The position numbers were made by a program, and so were the translations under genes. Below, one piece after another: positions 34,153 through 44,414 of a stretch of 64,000 bases of DNA (positions within the stretch are counted from its first letter, which is position 1; every line of letters starts with the position of its first letter). The stretch comes from Streptomyces sp. Alt3 (GTDB lineage: Bacteria > Actinomycetota > Actinomycetes > Streptomycetales > Streptomycetaceae), in assembly GCF_030719215.1 (NCBI RefSeq), contig NZ_CP120983.1, forward strand, positions 6,634,001 through 6,698,000, in the 5' to 3' direction. A model generated the notes under the pieces. That model saw only the letters and a program-made list of their open reading frames with translations, did not search any database and was not told the DNA's origin.

Positions 34153-35415
34153 TCACCGGTAGAGCAGGTACTCCCGCCGCGTCCGCCGGAACGCGGCGAG
34201 GTCGGCTGCCCAGGCCCCCACCACCTCGTCCGTGTCCGCTCCCGCGTCGATCATCGTGCGGACCCGGGTGTTGCCGGAGAGCCGGTCGATGGCGTTGTCC
34301 GCCCGCCACGCGAACCCGCTCCACGTCCGCTTCGCGGTGACCAGCAGGGCGATGCCGGTGCGTACGGGGTCGAACGCCTCCCGGTCCTGGACGTGCACCT
34401 GCACCCCTCCGACCGTCTTCCCCTGGAACTTGGAGAACGTCGGCGCGAAGTACGCCTCGCGGAAGGCGACTCCGGGCAGGTCGAGCGCGTTCGCGGCCGC
34501 CGCCCACCGGTGGTCGACGCCCTCCGCGCCCAGCAGTTCGAAGGGCCGCGTCGTGCCCCGGCCCTCAGAGAGGTTCGTCCCCTCGAACAGACAGGTCCCG
34601 GAGTAGACCACCGCCGTCTCCGGCGTCGGCATGTTGGGGCTGGGCGGTACCCACGGCAGACCCGTGGCGTCGAAGAAGTCGGCACGCCGCCAGCCGGACA
34701 TCTTCACCACCTCCAGCTCCACCGGACTCTCCGCCAGGAACTCCGTGTTGAAGAGCAGTGCCAGCTCCGCCACCGTCATGCCGTGCGCCTGCGAGATCTC
34801 CCGGCGTCCCACGAACGACGCGAAGGCCGGATCGAGCACGGGCCCCAGAGCCGCCCTGCCGGTGACCGGATTCGGCCGGTCCAGGACGACGAAGCGCTTG
34901 CCGGCGAGCGCGGCAGCCTCCATGCAGTCGTACAGGGTCCAGATGTACGTGTAGAACCGGGCCCCGGCGTCCTGGATGTCGAAGACCACCGTGTCCACAC
35001 CGGACGCCGTGAAGATGTCGGCGAGCGGCCGGCCGCTCTTCAGATACGTGTCGTAGACCGGCAGCCCGGTCGCCGGGTCGTCGTACCGGCCCTCCGAACC
35101 GCCCGCCTGCGCGGTGCCCCGGAAGCCGTGTTCGGGGCCGAAGACCGCGGTCAGGTTCACCCGGTCGTCGGGGTGCATCACGTCGACGATGTGCCGGACG
35201 TCGCCGGTGATCCCGGTCGGGTTGGTGACGATGCCCACCTTCTCACCGGCGAGCAGCCGGTACCCGTCTGCGGCCAGCCGGTCGAAGCCGGTACGGACCC
35301 GGTTACGCCCGGCTCCGTGGCCGGCGGCGACGGCCGTCCCCGGCCCGGCGGCGGTCGTCGCGAGGGCCCCCATCGCACCGCCGGCAGCCAGCAAACCACG
35401 CCTGGACAGGGTCAT
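34153..35415 (-). CDS. namZ: Exported exo-beta-N-acetylmuramidase, NamZ-like (DUF1343)
   Basis: The 420-residue protein begins MTLSRRGLLAAGGAMGALA, a twin-arginine (Tat) signal. The mature part has DUF1343 motifs: GIVTNPTGI, FGPEHGFRG, LPVYDTYLKSGRP, FDIQDAGARFYTYIWTL and GTCLFEGTNLSEGRGTTRPFE. Bacillus NamZ of this family (GH171) removes non-reducing-end MurNAc from peptidoglycan fragments. A GGAGGT six bases before ATG 35415 fixes the start. The convergent amidase could supply substrates by removing stem peptides. Confidence 0.88.
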   Translation of the reverse strand: MTLSRRGLLAAGGAMGALATTAAGPGTAVAAGHGAGRNRVRTGFDRLAADGYRLLAGEKVGIVTNPTGITGDVRHIVDVMHPDDRVNLTAVFGPEHGFRGTAQAGGSEGRYDDPATGLPVYDTYLKSGRPLADIFTASGVDTVVFDIQDAGARFYTYIWTLYDCMEAAALAGKRFVVLDRPNPVTGRAALGPVLDPAFASFVGRREISQAHGMTVAELALLFNTEFLAESPVELEVVKMSGWRRADFFDATGLPWVPPSPNMPTPETAVVYSGTCLFEGTNLSEGRGTTRPFELLGAEGVDHRWAAAANALDLPGVAFREAYFAPTFSKFQGKTVGGVQVHVQDREAFDPVRTGIALLVTAKRTWSGFAWRADNAIDRLSGNTRVRTMIDAGADTDEVVGAWAADLAAFRRTRREYLLYR

Positions 35416-35536
35416 TCCGCTACCTCCATGATCGCTTCGACTGTCATGGTCACGCACGCTAGCGCGGGTGCGGGCCACACGGAACGGCCATGACTGGGCA
35501 GATTCCCAGTCCTGCCCGGAACCCCTTCCCCGATCA

Positions 35537-35554
35537 CATACCGACTGGTTAGTC
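35537..35554. promoter_or_regulatory. TetR operator candidate before the SDR/CoA-ligase operon
   Basis: CATACCGACTGGTTAGTC. Its first 13 bases match the minus-strand reading of 42561-42574 exactly. It ends 32 bases before the SDR start. Confidence 0.7.
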
Positions 35555-35586
35555 TGCCGGGAGGACGGCTGAGAGAGGCGGAGCGG

Positions 35587-36351
35587 ATGAGTACGGTGCA
35601 GGGCGCTGGCGTAGTGGTGACCGGAGCCGGGGGCGGGATCGGAGCCGCTCTCGCCCGGAGGTTCGCCGCGGAGGGCGCGCGGGTCGTCGTCAACGACCTG
35701 GACGGCGGCCGGGTGGAGGCCCTCGCCCAGGAGATCGGCGGAACCGTCGTCGCGGGGGACGCCTCCGGCATCGTGGACGCCGCTCGCGACGCCCTCGGCG
35801 GCACGGTCGACGTCTACTGCGCCAACGCCGGACTCGCGTCGGGCGGGGACGCCTTCGCCGAGGAGGACGTCTGGGCCGCGGCCTGGGACGTCAACGTCAT
35901 GTCCCATGTGCGCGCGGCCAGGGCGCTGCTGCCGGACTGGCTGGAACGGGGCAGCGGCCGCTTCGTCTCCACCGCCTCGGCGGCCGGGCTGCTGACGATG
36001 ATCGGCGCCGCCCCGTACAGCGTCACCAAGCACGGCGCCGTCGCCTTCGCGGAATGGCTCTCGCTCACCTACCGGCACCGCGGCGTCAAGGTCCACACGA
36101 TCTGCCCCCAGGGCGTACGGACGGACATGCTCACGGCCGCCGGTTCCGCCGGCGACCTCGTGCTCGCGCCCACCGCGATCGAGCCGGAGGCCGTCGCCGA
36201 CGCCCTCTTCGACGCCATGGAGCAGGACCGTTTCCTGGTCCTGCCGCATCCCGAGGTGGCCGGCTACTACCGCGCCCGCGCCAAGGACCCCGACCACTGG
36301 CTCGGCAACATGAACCACCTCCAGCAGAAGTGGGAGGGAGCCGGAGCATGA
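35587..36351 (+). CDS. Short-chain dehydrogenase/reductase
   Basis: The 254-residue classical SDR has nucleotide motif TGAGGGIG (about 12-19), NAG in CANAGLA, and the catalytic Ser...YSVTK set (STASAAGLLTMIGAAPYSVTKHG, Tyr-x3-Lys). It oxidises or reduces a hydroxyl/keto group with NAD(P). It is the first gene of an operon: its TGA overlaps the ATG of the acyl-CoA ligase (ATGA at 36348-36351). A TetR operator lies just upstream. By context it could interconvert a keto- and hydroxyacyl-CoA, the LvaD step in levulinate catabolism. Confidence 0.9.
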   Translation: MSTVQGAGVVVTGAGGGIGAALARRFAAEGARVVVNDLDGGRVEALAQEIGGTVVAGDASGIVDAARDALGGTVDVYCANAGLASGGDAFAEEDVWAAAWDVNVMSHVRAARALLPDWLERGSGRFVSTASAAGLLTMIGAAPYSVTKHGAVAFAEWLSLTYRHRGVKVHTICPQGVRTDMLTAAGSAGDLVLAPTAIEPEAVADALFDAMEQDRFLVLPHPEVAGYYRARAKDPDHWLGNMNHLQQKWEGAGA

Positions 36352-38015
36352 CCGACTCGATCTACGCGGCGAAGCCCTGGACGGCCCTGCTCAGCGAGGC
36401 ACAGCTCGCACCCGTCCACCCCGCCGAAACCATGGTCCACGCCTTCCGGGCGGCCGTCGGGCGGGCCCCGGAGCACACCGCGCTGGCCTACTTCGACGGG
36501 CGCCTCAGCTACCGCGAGACCGACGAGCTGTCCGACTCCGTGGCAGGGCACCTCGCCGCCGAGGGGCTGCGACGCGGCGACCGCGTCGCGATCATGCTCC
36601 AGAACACCCCGCACTTCGTCCTCGCGCTGCTCGGCGCCTGGAAGGCCGGTGCGACCGTCGTCCCGCTCAACCCGATGTACAAGTCCGGCGAGGTCGCTCA
36701 CGTACTGAAGGACGCGGAGGTCACCGCGCTGATCTGCTCCGACCGCGCCTGGGAGTCCTACCTGCGGGCCACCGCCGAGGCCGCGCCGAGCGTGAGGATC
36801 GCGCTCACGGCCTGCGAGCTCGACCTCCAGTCGGCCGACGACCCCCGCGTGCTCGGCTTCGAGCGGCTTCCCGCGCCCGGCCCCGGCGACCTGGCGCGCG
36901 ACCTGGTGACCGTGGCGCGCGGAGGGCTCGCCGCACCGGCCGGCCGGGAGCTCACCTCCGAGGACACCGCCCTCATCAGCTACACCTCCGGGACGAGCGG
37001 CACCCCCAAGGGGGCCATGAACTCCCAGGGCAACATCATGATCAACGCCGAGCGGCAGCGGGCCGGCCACCCCATCGACGAGGGCTCGGCCTACTTCGCG
37101 CTGGCCCCGCTCTTCCACATCACCGGCATGGTGTGCCAGCTCGCCGCCTGCGTCGCCAACACGGGCACCCTGGTCCTCGCCTACCGCTTCGAGGCGAGCG
37201 TCGTCCTGGAGGCCTTCGCGGAGCACCGCCCGGCCTACACGGTGGGCCCGTCGACCGCCTTCATGGCGCTCGCCGCGCACCCGGGGGTCACCCGGGAGCA
37301 CTTCGCCTCCTTCAAGGTCATCTCCTCCGGCGGCGCGCCGCTGCCGCCGGCGCTGGTCGAGAAGTTCCGCGACGGCTTCGGTCCGTACATCCGCAACGGC
37401 TACGGGCTCACGGAGTGCACCGCGCCCTGCGCCTCGGTCCCGCCGGAGCACGAGGCGCCCGTCGACCCGGTGTCCGGGACCCTCTCCGTCGGCCTGCCCG
37501 GACCCGACACCGTGGTCAGGATCATCGACGAGAAGGGCGACGACGTCCCCTTCGGCGAACAGGGCGAGATCGCCGTACGCGGGCCCCAGGTCGTCTCCGG
37601 CTACTGGCACCTGCCCGAGGCCACCGCGGCCGCCTTCCCGGACGGGGAACTGCGCACCGGGGACATCGGGTTCATGGACACGGCCGGCTGGCTGTACGTG
37701 GTGGACCGCAAGAAGGACATGATCAACGCCTCCGGTTTCAAGGTCTGGCCCCGGGAGGTCGAGGACGTCCTCTACACCCATCCGGCGGTCCGGGAGGCGG
37801 CGGTGGTCGGCGTTCCCGACGCCTACCGCGGGGAGACCGTCCGGGCCTACGTCAGCCTGCGGCCGGGCGCCGGGACCGAACCGGGCGAGCTGAGCGCGTA
37901 CTGCAGGGAACGGCTCGCCGCGTACAAGTACCCGCGCGAAGTGGAGATCCTGGCGGAGCTCCCGAAGACGGCGAGTGGGAAGATCCTCAGGCGGGAACTG
38001 CGTTCCCCTCGCTAG
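36348..38015 (+). CDS. AMP-dependent acyl-CoA synthetase
   Basis: The 555-residue ANL-family ligase has P-loop SYTSGTSGTPKGAM (about 208-221), NGYGLTECTAP, GELRTGDIGFMDTAGWLYVVDRKKDMINASGFKVWPREVEDVL and the C-terminal catalytic lysine in PKTASGKILRRELR. It activates a carboxylic acid to its CoA thioester through the acyl-adenylate. The start overlaps the SDR stop by four bases. The TetR gene follows 39 bases later. Length and motifs fit medium/long-chain fatty-acid or hydroxy/keto-acid ligases; a LvaE-like role is inferred from context. Confidence 0.92.
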   Translation: MTDSIYAAKPWTALLSEAQLAPVHPAETMVHAFRAAVGRAPEHTALAYFDGRLSYRETDELSDSVAGHLAAEGLRRGDRVAIMLQNTPHFVLALLGAWKAGATVVPLNPMYKSGEVAHVLKDAEVTALICSDRAWESYLRATAEAAPSVRIALTACELDLQSADDPRVLGFERLPAPGPGDLARDLVTVARGGLAAPAGRELTSEDTALISYTSGTSGTPKGAMNSQGNIMINAERQRAGHPIDEGSAYFALAPLFHITGMVCQLAACVANTGTLVLAYRFEASVVLEAFAEHRPAYTVGPSTAFMALAAHPGVTREHFASFKVISSGGAPLPPALVEKFRDGFGPYIRNGYGLTECTAPCASVPPEHEAPVDPVSGTLSVGLPGPDTVVRIIDEKGDDVPFGEQGEIAVRGPQVVSGYWHLPEATAAAFPDGELRTGDIGFMDTAGWLYVVDRKKDMINASGFKVWPREVEDVLYTHPAVREAAVVGVPDAYRGETVRAYVSLRPGAGTEPGELSAYCRERLAAYKYPREVEILAELPKTASGKILRRELRSPR

Positions 38016-38054
38016 AACAGTTCACGCACGGTACGAGAGGACAGGTGGCGGCAC

Positions 38055-38648
38055 ATGGCCAAGGCGACGGACGGGAACGGTGCGCCCGTCCCCCAGAGGC
38101 TGCTGGCCGCCGCCACCCGGCTCTTCGCGGAGCGCGGCTACGACCGCACCTCCGTGCAGGAGATCGTCGAGGCGGCGGGAGTGACCAAGGGGGCGCTCTA
38201 CCACTACTTCGGCTCCAAGGAGGACCTCCTCCAGGAGGTCTACGCCCGGGTGCTGCGGCTCCAGCAGGAGCGGCTCGACGCCTTCGCGAACGCCGAGGCG
38301 CCGGTCGAGCGGCGGCTGCGTGACGCGGCGGCGGACGTGGTCGTCACCACCATCGAGAACCTTGACGACGCCTCCATCTTCTTCCGCTCCATGCACCATC
38401 TGAGCCCGGAGAAGAACAAGCAGGTACGGATCGAGCGCCGGCGCTACCACGAGCGCTTCCGGGCCCTGATCGAGGAGGGGCAGCAGGCCGGGGTGTTCTC
38501 GACAGCGACCCCGGCGGACCTCGTCGTCGACTACCACTTCGGCTCGGTCCACCACCTGTCCACCTGGTACCGCCCGGACGGCCCGCTCAGCCAGCAGGAG
38601 GTCGCGGACCACCTGGCCGACCTGCTGCTGAGGGCCCTGCGCCCCTGA
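38055..38648 (+). CDS. TetR-family regulator of the SDR/ligase and APH/ACAD units
   Basis: The 197-residue protein has an HTH (RLLAAATRLFAERGYDRTSVQEIVEAAGVTKGALYHYFGSKEDLLQEVYARV, about 14-66) and a helical ligand domain typical of regulators that bind acyl-CoAs or similar. It is the third gene of the SDR/ligase operon and presumably represses it at 35537-35554. The same motif before the APH/ACAD operon extends its likely regulon. ATG 38055 follows GAGGACAGGTGG. Confidence 0.88.
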   Translation: MAKATDGNGAPVPQRLLAAATRLFAERGYDRTSVQEIVEAAGVTKGALYHYFGSKEDLLQEVYARVLRLQQERLDAFANAEAPVERRLRDAAADVVVTTIENLDDASIFFRSMHHLSPEKNKQVRIERRRYHERFRALIEEGQQAGVFSTATPADLVVDYHFGSVHHLSTWYRPDGPLSQQEVADHLADLLLRALRP

Positions 38649-38896
38649 GGGCGTCCCGGACGTAGGCGAGCCGCACCGGCCGCGCCCCGGCCGCCGGATT
38701 GGGCGGTGCGGGACCGGACCCGCTCGCGAGTGCCCGATATGCGGACGGCTCTGTCCGGATTCCACCCTTGACGGTACGCGGACATTGATTGAGCATCGGG
38801 GGCGCACCGCGCACCGCCCGCTCCAGGCCCCGGTCGTGCACGCCCGGGGACCCCCCGCACGTTCCGTCAGTCCCCGAACGGAATCCGGAGCCCTCG

Positions 38897-40204
38897 ATGA
38901 ACCTCGCCCGTCTCAGATCCCTTCCCGTGGCCGCGCTCGCCGTCGCGGCCCTGCTGGTGACCGCGGCCCCCGCCGCCCAGGCCACTCCCGAGGCCGTTGC
39001 CGCGGCCCCCGACATCCCGCTCGCCAACGTCAAGGCGCACCTCACCCAGTTGCAGTCGATAGCCACCGCCAACGGCGGCAACCGGGCCCACGGCCGGACC
39101 GGTTACAAGGCGTCGGTCGACTACGTGAAGGCCAAGCTGGACGCCGCCGGGTACACCACGGCGCTCCAGCAGTTCACCTCCGGCGGTGCCACCGGGTACA
39201 ACCTGATCGCCGACTGGCCCGGCGGCGACCCGAACCAGGTCCTCATGGCCGGCTCACACCTCGACTCGGTGACCTCCGGTGCGGGCATCAACGACAACGG
39301 CTCCGGATCGGCGGCCGTGCTGGAGACCGCCCTCGCCGTCTCGCGGGCGCAGCTCGCACCGGACAAGCACCTGCGTTTCGCCTGGTGGGGAGCCGAGGAA
39401 CTTGGCCTCGTCGGTTCGAAGTACTACGTCAACAACCTGGCCACCACCGAGCGTTCCAAGCTCGCCGGCTACCTCAACTTCGACATGATCGGCTCGCCCA
39501 ACCCCGGCTACTTCGTCTACGACGACGACCCGGTCATCGAGCAGACCTTCAAGGACTACTACGCCGGTCTGTCGATACCCACCGAGATCGAGACCGAGGG
39601 CGACGGCCGTTCCGACCACGCCCCGTTCAAGAACGCGGGCGTGCCGGTGGGCGGGCTGTTCTCCGGCGCGGACTACACGAAGACCAGCGCCCAGGCCCAG
39701 AAGTGGGGCGGAACCGCCGGCCAGTCCTTCGACCGCTGCTACCACTCGTCGTGCGACACGACGGCGAACATCGACGACACGGCCCTGAACCGCAACAGCG
39801 ACGCGGTCGCCCACGCGATATGGACCCTGTCCGCCGGGACGGTCACCCCGCCCACCGGGACCGTCTTCAGTAACGCCGCCAACGTCTCCGTGCCCGACAA
39901 CGGCGCCGCGGTGACCTCCTCGGTCGCGGTCACCGGCCGCACGGGCAACGCCCCGTCCGCGCTCAAGGTGGGGGTCGACATCAAGCACACCTACCGCGGA
40001 GACCTCGTCGTCGACCTGCTCGCACCCGACGGGACCGCGTACCGGCTGAAGAACTCCAGCAGCAGCGACTCGGCGGACAACGTGATCGCGACGTACACCG
40101 TCGACGCGTCGAGCGAGACGGCCAACGGGACCTGGAAGCTGCAGGTGAGGGACGTCGCCGCGCAGGACACCGGCTACATCGACAGCTGGCAGCTCACCTT
40201 CTGA
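38897..40204 (+). CDS. Secreted M28 aminopeptidase with C-terminal P domain
   Basis: The 435-residue protein has a signal peptide (cleavage about residue 29, AQA|TPE). Its M28 domain resembles the Streptomyces griseus aminopeptidase: zinc/catalytic residues His121 (GSHLDS), Asp133 (INDNGSG), Glu167-Glu168 (GAEELG), Asp196 (FDMIG) and His241 (RSDHAPF). A proprotein-convertase-like P domain occupies about 340-435 (VPDNGAAVTSSVAV...WKLQVRDVAAQDTGYIDSWQLTF). It frees N-terminal hydrophobic residues from extracellular peptides. It sits inside the acyl-CoA cluster without an evident link to it. Confidence 0.95.
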   Translation: MNLARLRSLPVAALAVAALLVTAAPAAQATPEAVAAAPDIPLANVKAHLTQLQSIATANGGNRAHGRTGYKASVDYVKAKLDAAGYTTALQQFTSGGATGYNLIADWPGGDPNQVLMAGSHLDSVTSGAGINDNGSGSAAVLETALAVSRAQLAPDKHLRFAWWGAEELGLVGSKYYVNNLATTERSKLAGYLNFDMIGSPNPGYFVYDDDPVIEQTFKDYYAGLSIPTEIETEGDGRSDHAPFKNAGVPVGGLFSGADYTKTSAQAQKWGGTAGQSFDRCYHSSCDTTANIDDTALNRNSDAVAHAIWTLSAGTVTPPTGTVFSNAANVSVPDNGAAVTSSVAVTGRTGNAPSALKVGVDIKHTYRGDLVVDLLAPDGTAYRLKNSSSSDSADNVIATYTVDASSETANGTWKLQVRDVAAQDTGYIDSWQLTF

Positions 40205-40235
40205 CCCGCGGTCGGGACCCGAGGCCGGGACCCGC

Positions 40236-40264
40236 CGGGGAGGCGCCGCACGGGCGCCTCCCCG
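40236..40264. terminator. Bidirectional terminator between M28 and ACAD genes
   Basis: CGGGGAGGCGCC pairs with GGCGCCTCCCCG (12 bp, 5-base loop), between convergent stops. Confidence 0.75.
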
Positions 40265-40271
40265 CACCGGG

Positions 40272-41486
<1,215 letters not shown>

Positions 41487-41493
41487 GGGGTGA

Positions 41494-42516
41494 TCAGCCT
41501 TCCTGGAGGGTGGTGAGGCCGTGCGCGATGAAGACGGGGACCAGGTCGCCGATGCGGTCGAAGCCGGCGCCGACGGTCCGGCCCAGGGTGTAGCGGTAGT
41601 GGATGCCCTCGAGGATCACGGCGAGCTTGAACCACGCGAAGGCCGTGTACCAGGAGATGGCGGAGGTGTCCCTGCCGGAACGGACGGCGTAACGCTCGAT
41701 CAGTTCGGCCGGGCTCGGGTGGCCCGGGGCGCCGCTGGTGGTGGAGACCGGCGACTCGGGCAGCCCCAGGTCGGAGCTGTACATCACGAGCAGACCGAGG
41801 TCGGTGAGCGGGTCGCCCAGGGTGGACATCTCCCAGTCCAGGACCGCCTCGATCCGGTCGTCCCGGCCGATCAGGACGTTGTCCAGGCGGTAGTCGCCGT
41901 GCACGACGGTGGGAGCGGGGGAGACGGGCAGCTCCCGGCCGAGCGCGGCGTGCAGCTCGTCGATCCCGGCCAGCTCACGGTTGCGTGAGGCGTCCAGCTG
42001 CTTGCCCCAGCGCCGCAGCTGCCGGTCCAGGAAACCCTCCGGACGCCCGAAGTCGCCGAGGCCGACGGTCGCGGGATCGACGGCGTGCAGGTCCACCAGG
42101 GTGTCCACGAGTCCCAGGACGACCGCCCTGGTGCGCTCGGCGCCGAGCGGGGCCAGCTGTTCGGCGGTGCGGTACGGCGTGCCCTCGACGTACTCCATGA
42201 CGTAGAAGGGCGAGCCGATGACCGCGTCGTCCTCGCAGAGCAGGAGGGTCTCCGGCACCGGGACCGCCGTCGGGTGGAGCGCGCTGATCACCCGGTGCTC
42301 ACGCTTCATGTCGTGCGCGGTGGCGAGCACGTGCCCCAACGGAGGCCGGCGCACGACCCACTGCCCGGAACCGTCGGTGACGACGTAGGTGAGGTTCGAG
42401 CGGCCGCCCTCGATCACCCGGGCGTCGAGCGGCCCGTTCACCAGCCCCGGCCGCTCACGGTCGAGATGGCCGCGCAGCAGGTCGAGATCGAGACCTGGCG
42501 GGTGGACTGGGCTCAT
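41494..42516 (-). CDS. APH-family kinase, ACAD10/11-APH / LvaA-like
   Basis: The 340-residue protein is an aminoglycoside-phosphotransferase-fold kinase: glycine loop region EGGRSNLTYVV, VVRRPP (ATP-lysine position is Arg-rich), HGDYRLDNVLIG with catalytic Asp, and LDWEMSTLGDPLTDLG with metal Asp. The HGD.RLDN...LDWE.STLGDPL..L signature matches the kinase half of ACAD10/11 and LvaA, which phosphorylate 4-hydroxyacyl-CoA. It is not an antibiotic-resistance enzyme. It is first in the operon with ACAD and is preceded 45 bases upstream by the CATACCGACTGGT operator. Confidence 0.88.
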   Translation of the reverse strand: MSPVHPPGLDLDLLRGHLDRERPGLVNGPLDARVIEGGRSNLTYVVTDGSGQWVVRRPPLGHVLATAHDMKREHRVISALHPTAVPVPETLLLCEDDAVIGSPFYVMEYVEGTPYRTAEQLAPLGAERTRAVVLGLVDTLVDLHAVDPATVGLGDFGRPEGFLDRQLRRWGKQLDASRNRELAGIDELHAALGRELPVSPAPTVVHGDYRLDNVLIGRDDRIEAVLDWEMSTLGDPLTDLGLLVMYSSDLGLPESPVSTTSGAPGHPSPAELIERYAVRSGRDTSAISWYTAFAWFKLAVILEGIHYRYTLGRTVGAGFDRIGDLVPVFIAHGLTTLQEG

Positions 42517-42557
42517 GGGGCGTACCTCCGGGGCGGTTGGACGGTCGGGACCATGAT

Positions 42558-42574
42558 GCCGACCAGTCGGTATG
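42558..42574. promoter_or_regulatory. TetR operator candidate before the APH/ACAD operon
   Basis: The minus strand reads CATACCGACTGGTCGGC, containing the palindrome CCGAC-TG-GTCGG. It shares 13 bases with the site at 35537-35549. It lies 41 bases from the APH start. Confidence 0.7.
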
Positions 42575-42731
42575 TCGTCCAGTGTCCGCCCGGAATCCGA
42601 GAAGTGATCTGGGGCTCCCCGGCCCCGGCCGGGCGGTCACCGTGTGCTCGCCGTGCTCCGGTACCCGGGGGCTGCCCGAGGAGGTCACCCCAGGAGTTGC
42701 GGGGGCCCCGGCCCGCCCTGATCGTCGGAGG

Positions 42732-43667
42732 ATGAAGGCGATCAGCTACAGCAGGTACGGCTCGGCCGACGTCCTCGAGTACGGCGAGCGGCCCGACCCG
42801 AAGGTCGGGCCCGACACGGTCCTGGTGAAGGTGCGGGCCGCGGCGGTGAACCCCGTCGACTGGAAGGCCCGCGAGGGCTACCTCCAGGCGGGCCTGGAGG
42901 CCGTGTTCCCCGTCGTCCCCGGCTGGGACGTCTCCGGTGTCGTGGTCCAGCCCGGCGCCGCCGTCGACGAGTTCGCGGTGGGGGACGAGGTCATCGGCTA
43001 CGTCCGCGAGGACTTCCTCTCCCGCGGCACCTTCGCCGAGTACGTCGCCGCCCCCGTGCGCACCCTCGCCCGCAAGCCCCTGAGCATCGGCTTCGAGGAG
43101 GCGGCGGGCCTTCCGCTGTGCGGCCTCACGGCACACCAGGTGCTGCACCGCACCCTGAAGGTCCGGGAGGGCGAGACCGTGCTCGTCCACGCGGCAGCCG
43201 GAGGGGTCGGCTCGCTGGCCGTCCAGCTCGCACGGCACGCGGGCTGCCGGGTCATCGGCACGGCGGGACCCCACAACCACGACTACGTGACCCGGCTGGG
43301 CGGCGAACCCGTGGAGTACGGCGACGGGCTCGCCGCCCGGCTCCGGGACCTGGTACCCGACGGCTTCGACGCGGCGTTCGACACCGTCGGCGGGGAGGCG
43401 CTGCGCGTCTCCGCCGAGACCCTGGCGCCCCAGGGCAGGCTCGCGTCCATCGCCGACGCCGAGGTCTTCTCCTACGGCGGGCACTACGCCTTCGTGCGCC
43501 CCGACGCCGAGGACCTCGCCCACCTCGCCGGACTCGCCGAGCAGGGCATCGTCTCCGTCCACGTGGACCAGGTCTTCACCCTGGAGCAGGCCGCCGAGGC
43601 CTACCGGCTCAACGAGCAGGGACGGACCCGCGGCAAGATCATCGTGACCGTGCCCTGGGAGGACTGA
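42732..43667 (+). CDS. NADPH-dependent MDR oxidoreductase (quinone-oxidoreductase-like)
   Basis: The 311-residue zinc-free MDR protein starts MKAISYSRYGSADVLEYGERP, has GWDVSGVVVQPGAAVDEFAVGDEV, LPLCGLTAHQVLHRTLKVREGETVLVHAAAGGVGSLAVQLAR (NADPH-binding AAGGVG) and a C-terminal RGKIIVTV strand. It reduces quinones or enals/enones. GGAGG three bases upstream of ATG 42732 fixes the start. It is divergent from the APH gene but 157 bases from the operator, so shared control is possible, not certain. Confidence 0.9.
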   Translation: MKAISYSRYGSADVLEYGERPDPKVGPDTVLVKVRAAAVNPVDWKAREGYLQAGLEAVFPVVPGWDVSGVVVQPGAAVDEFAVGDEVIGYVREDFLSRGTFAEYVAAPVRTLARKPLSIGFEEAAGLPLCGLTAHQVLHRTLKVREGETVLVHAAAGGVGSLAVQLARHAGCRVIGTAGPHNHDYVTRLGGEPVEYGDGLAARLRDLVPDGFDAAFDTVGGEALRVSAETLAPQGRLASIADAEVFSYGGHYAFVRPDAEDLAHLAGLAEQGIVSVHVDQVFTLEQAAEAYRLNEQGRTRGKIIVTVPWED

Positions 43668-43678
43668 GACGGGACAGG

Positions 43679-43701
43679 CCGGGTCCGGGGCGCCCGGCCG
43701 C
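43679..43701. terminator. Hairpin between the MDR and DUF202 genes
   Basis: GGCCGGG (43679-43685) pairs with CCCGGCC (43695-43701) with a 9-base loop, between convergent stops. Confidence 0.4.
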
Positions 43702-43710
43702 CGGATCCCC

Positions 43711-44022
43711 TCAGAACAACGTCGCGGCGGCGAACACCGCGAGCGCGACCGTGCACGCGACCGCCGCCAGCGCGAGGCGCCGCGGCAGCGGGGCGGGACG
43801 CGCCGTCCCCATGCCCGTCACCCGGCGGTGCGCCACCGCGAGGAAGCCCAGCCAGGCCAGCAGGCTCGCGGCCACCGCCAGGGCCGCGGCCCCGGTCGCC
43901 CCGCCGACCAGTGCCTGGCGTACCCCGAGCAAGGCCACCACGGTGCACGCCAGGGTGGTGCGGCGCCAGGCCAGCCGCGTCCGTTCGGGCTGGAGCCCGG
44001 GGTCCCGGGCCGGGCCGGTCAC
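43711..44022 (-). CDS. DUF202 small membrane protein
   Basis: The 103-residue protein begins VTGPARDPGLQPERTRLAWRRTTLACTVVALLGVR, the DUF202 signature (ERT.LAWRRT before the first membrane helix), and has three membrane segments. Function unknown. GTG 44022 overlaps the TGA of the upstream DUF202 gene (44019-44022). It is the last gene of a four-gene unit. Confidence 0.8.
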   Translation of the reverse strand: MTGPARDPGLQPERTRLAWRRTTLACTVVALLGVRQALVGGATGAAALAVAASLLAWLGFLAVAHRRVTGMGTARPAPLPRRLALAAVACTVALAVFAAATLF

Positions 44023-44414
44023 CGGCCCTCCCAGCCGAACAGGACCACCACCACCATCGCGACCGCCACCAGCGCGACCACGAGGCTGAGCAGCGCGGGG
44101 AAGCGCGATGCCGGAAGGTCCTCGCCGCGCCGCATCGCGCGCTCGCACCGCACCCAGTGGTTCACGGCCCGCAGCGCGCAGAGCACCCCTGCGGCCAACA
44201 GCCCGAGGGCCAGCCCGGCACGGATGCCCCAGGCCAGTCCGGGCAGGAACTGGTCGACCGCGAACCCGCCGCCGATGAGGGCGAGAGCCGTCCTGATCCA
44301 GGCGAGGAACGTGCGCTCGTTGGCGAGGGAGAAGCGGTAGTCCGGGGTGTCACCCTCCTCGCGGATCCGCTCCGGGGCGAACCACAGCCGCAGTCCGCGC
44401 GTGAAGTCGCTCAT
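44019..44414 (-). CDS. YidH-like DUF202 membrane protein
   Basis: The 131-residue protein has the DUF202 motif RFSLANERTFLAWIRTALALIGGG and three membrane helices, preceded by a soluble N-terminus typical of the YidH type. The ATG at 44414 overlaps the TGA of the NUDIX gene (ATGA at 44411-44414). The two DUF202 proteins differ in size and probably form a heteromeric membrane unit; this is inferred from coupling only. Confidence 0.85.
   Translation of the reverse strand: MSDFTRGLRLWFAPERIREEGDTPDYRFSLANERTFLAWIRTALALIGGGFAVDQFLPGLAWGIRAGLALGLLAAGVLCALRAVNHWVRCERAMRRGEDLPASRFPALLSLVVALVAVAMVVVVLFGWEGR

Noticed and set aside
31673..34507. Long minus-strand open frame opposite the PGRP amidase
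   Set aside because: Its repeated sequence only mirrors the coding repeats of the amidase. No family motif or ribosome site is present.
41494..42516. Aminoglycoside-resistance gene
   Set aside because: The fold is shared, but the HGD.RLDN and STLGDPL signature and the adjacent ACAD place it with acyl-CoA-related kinases.
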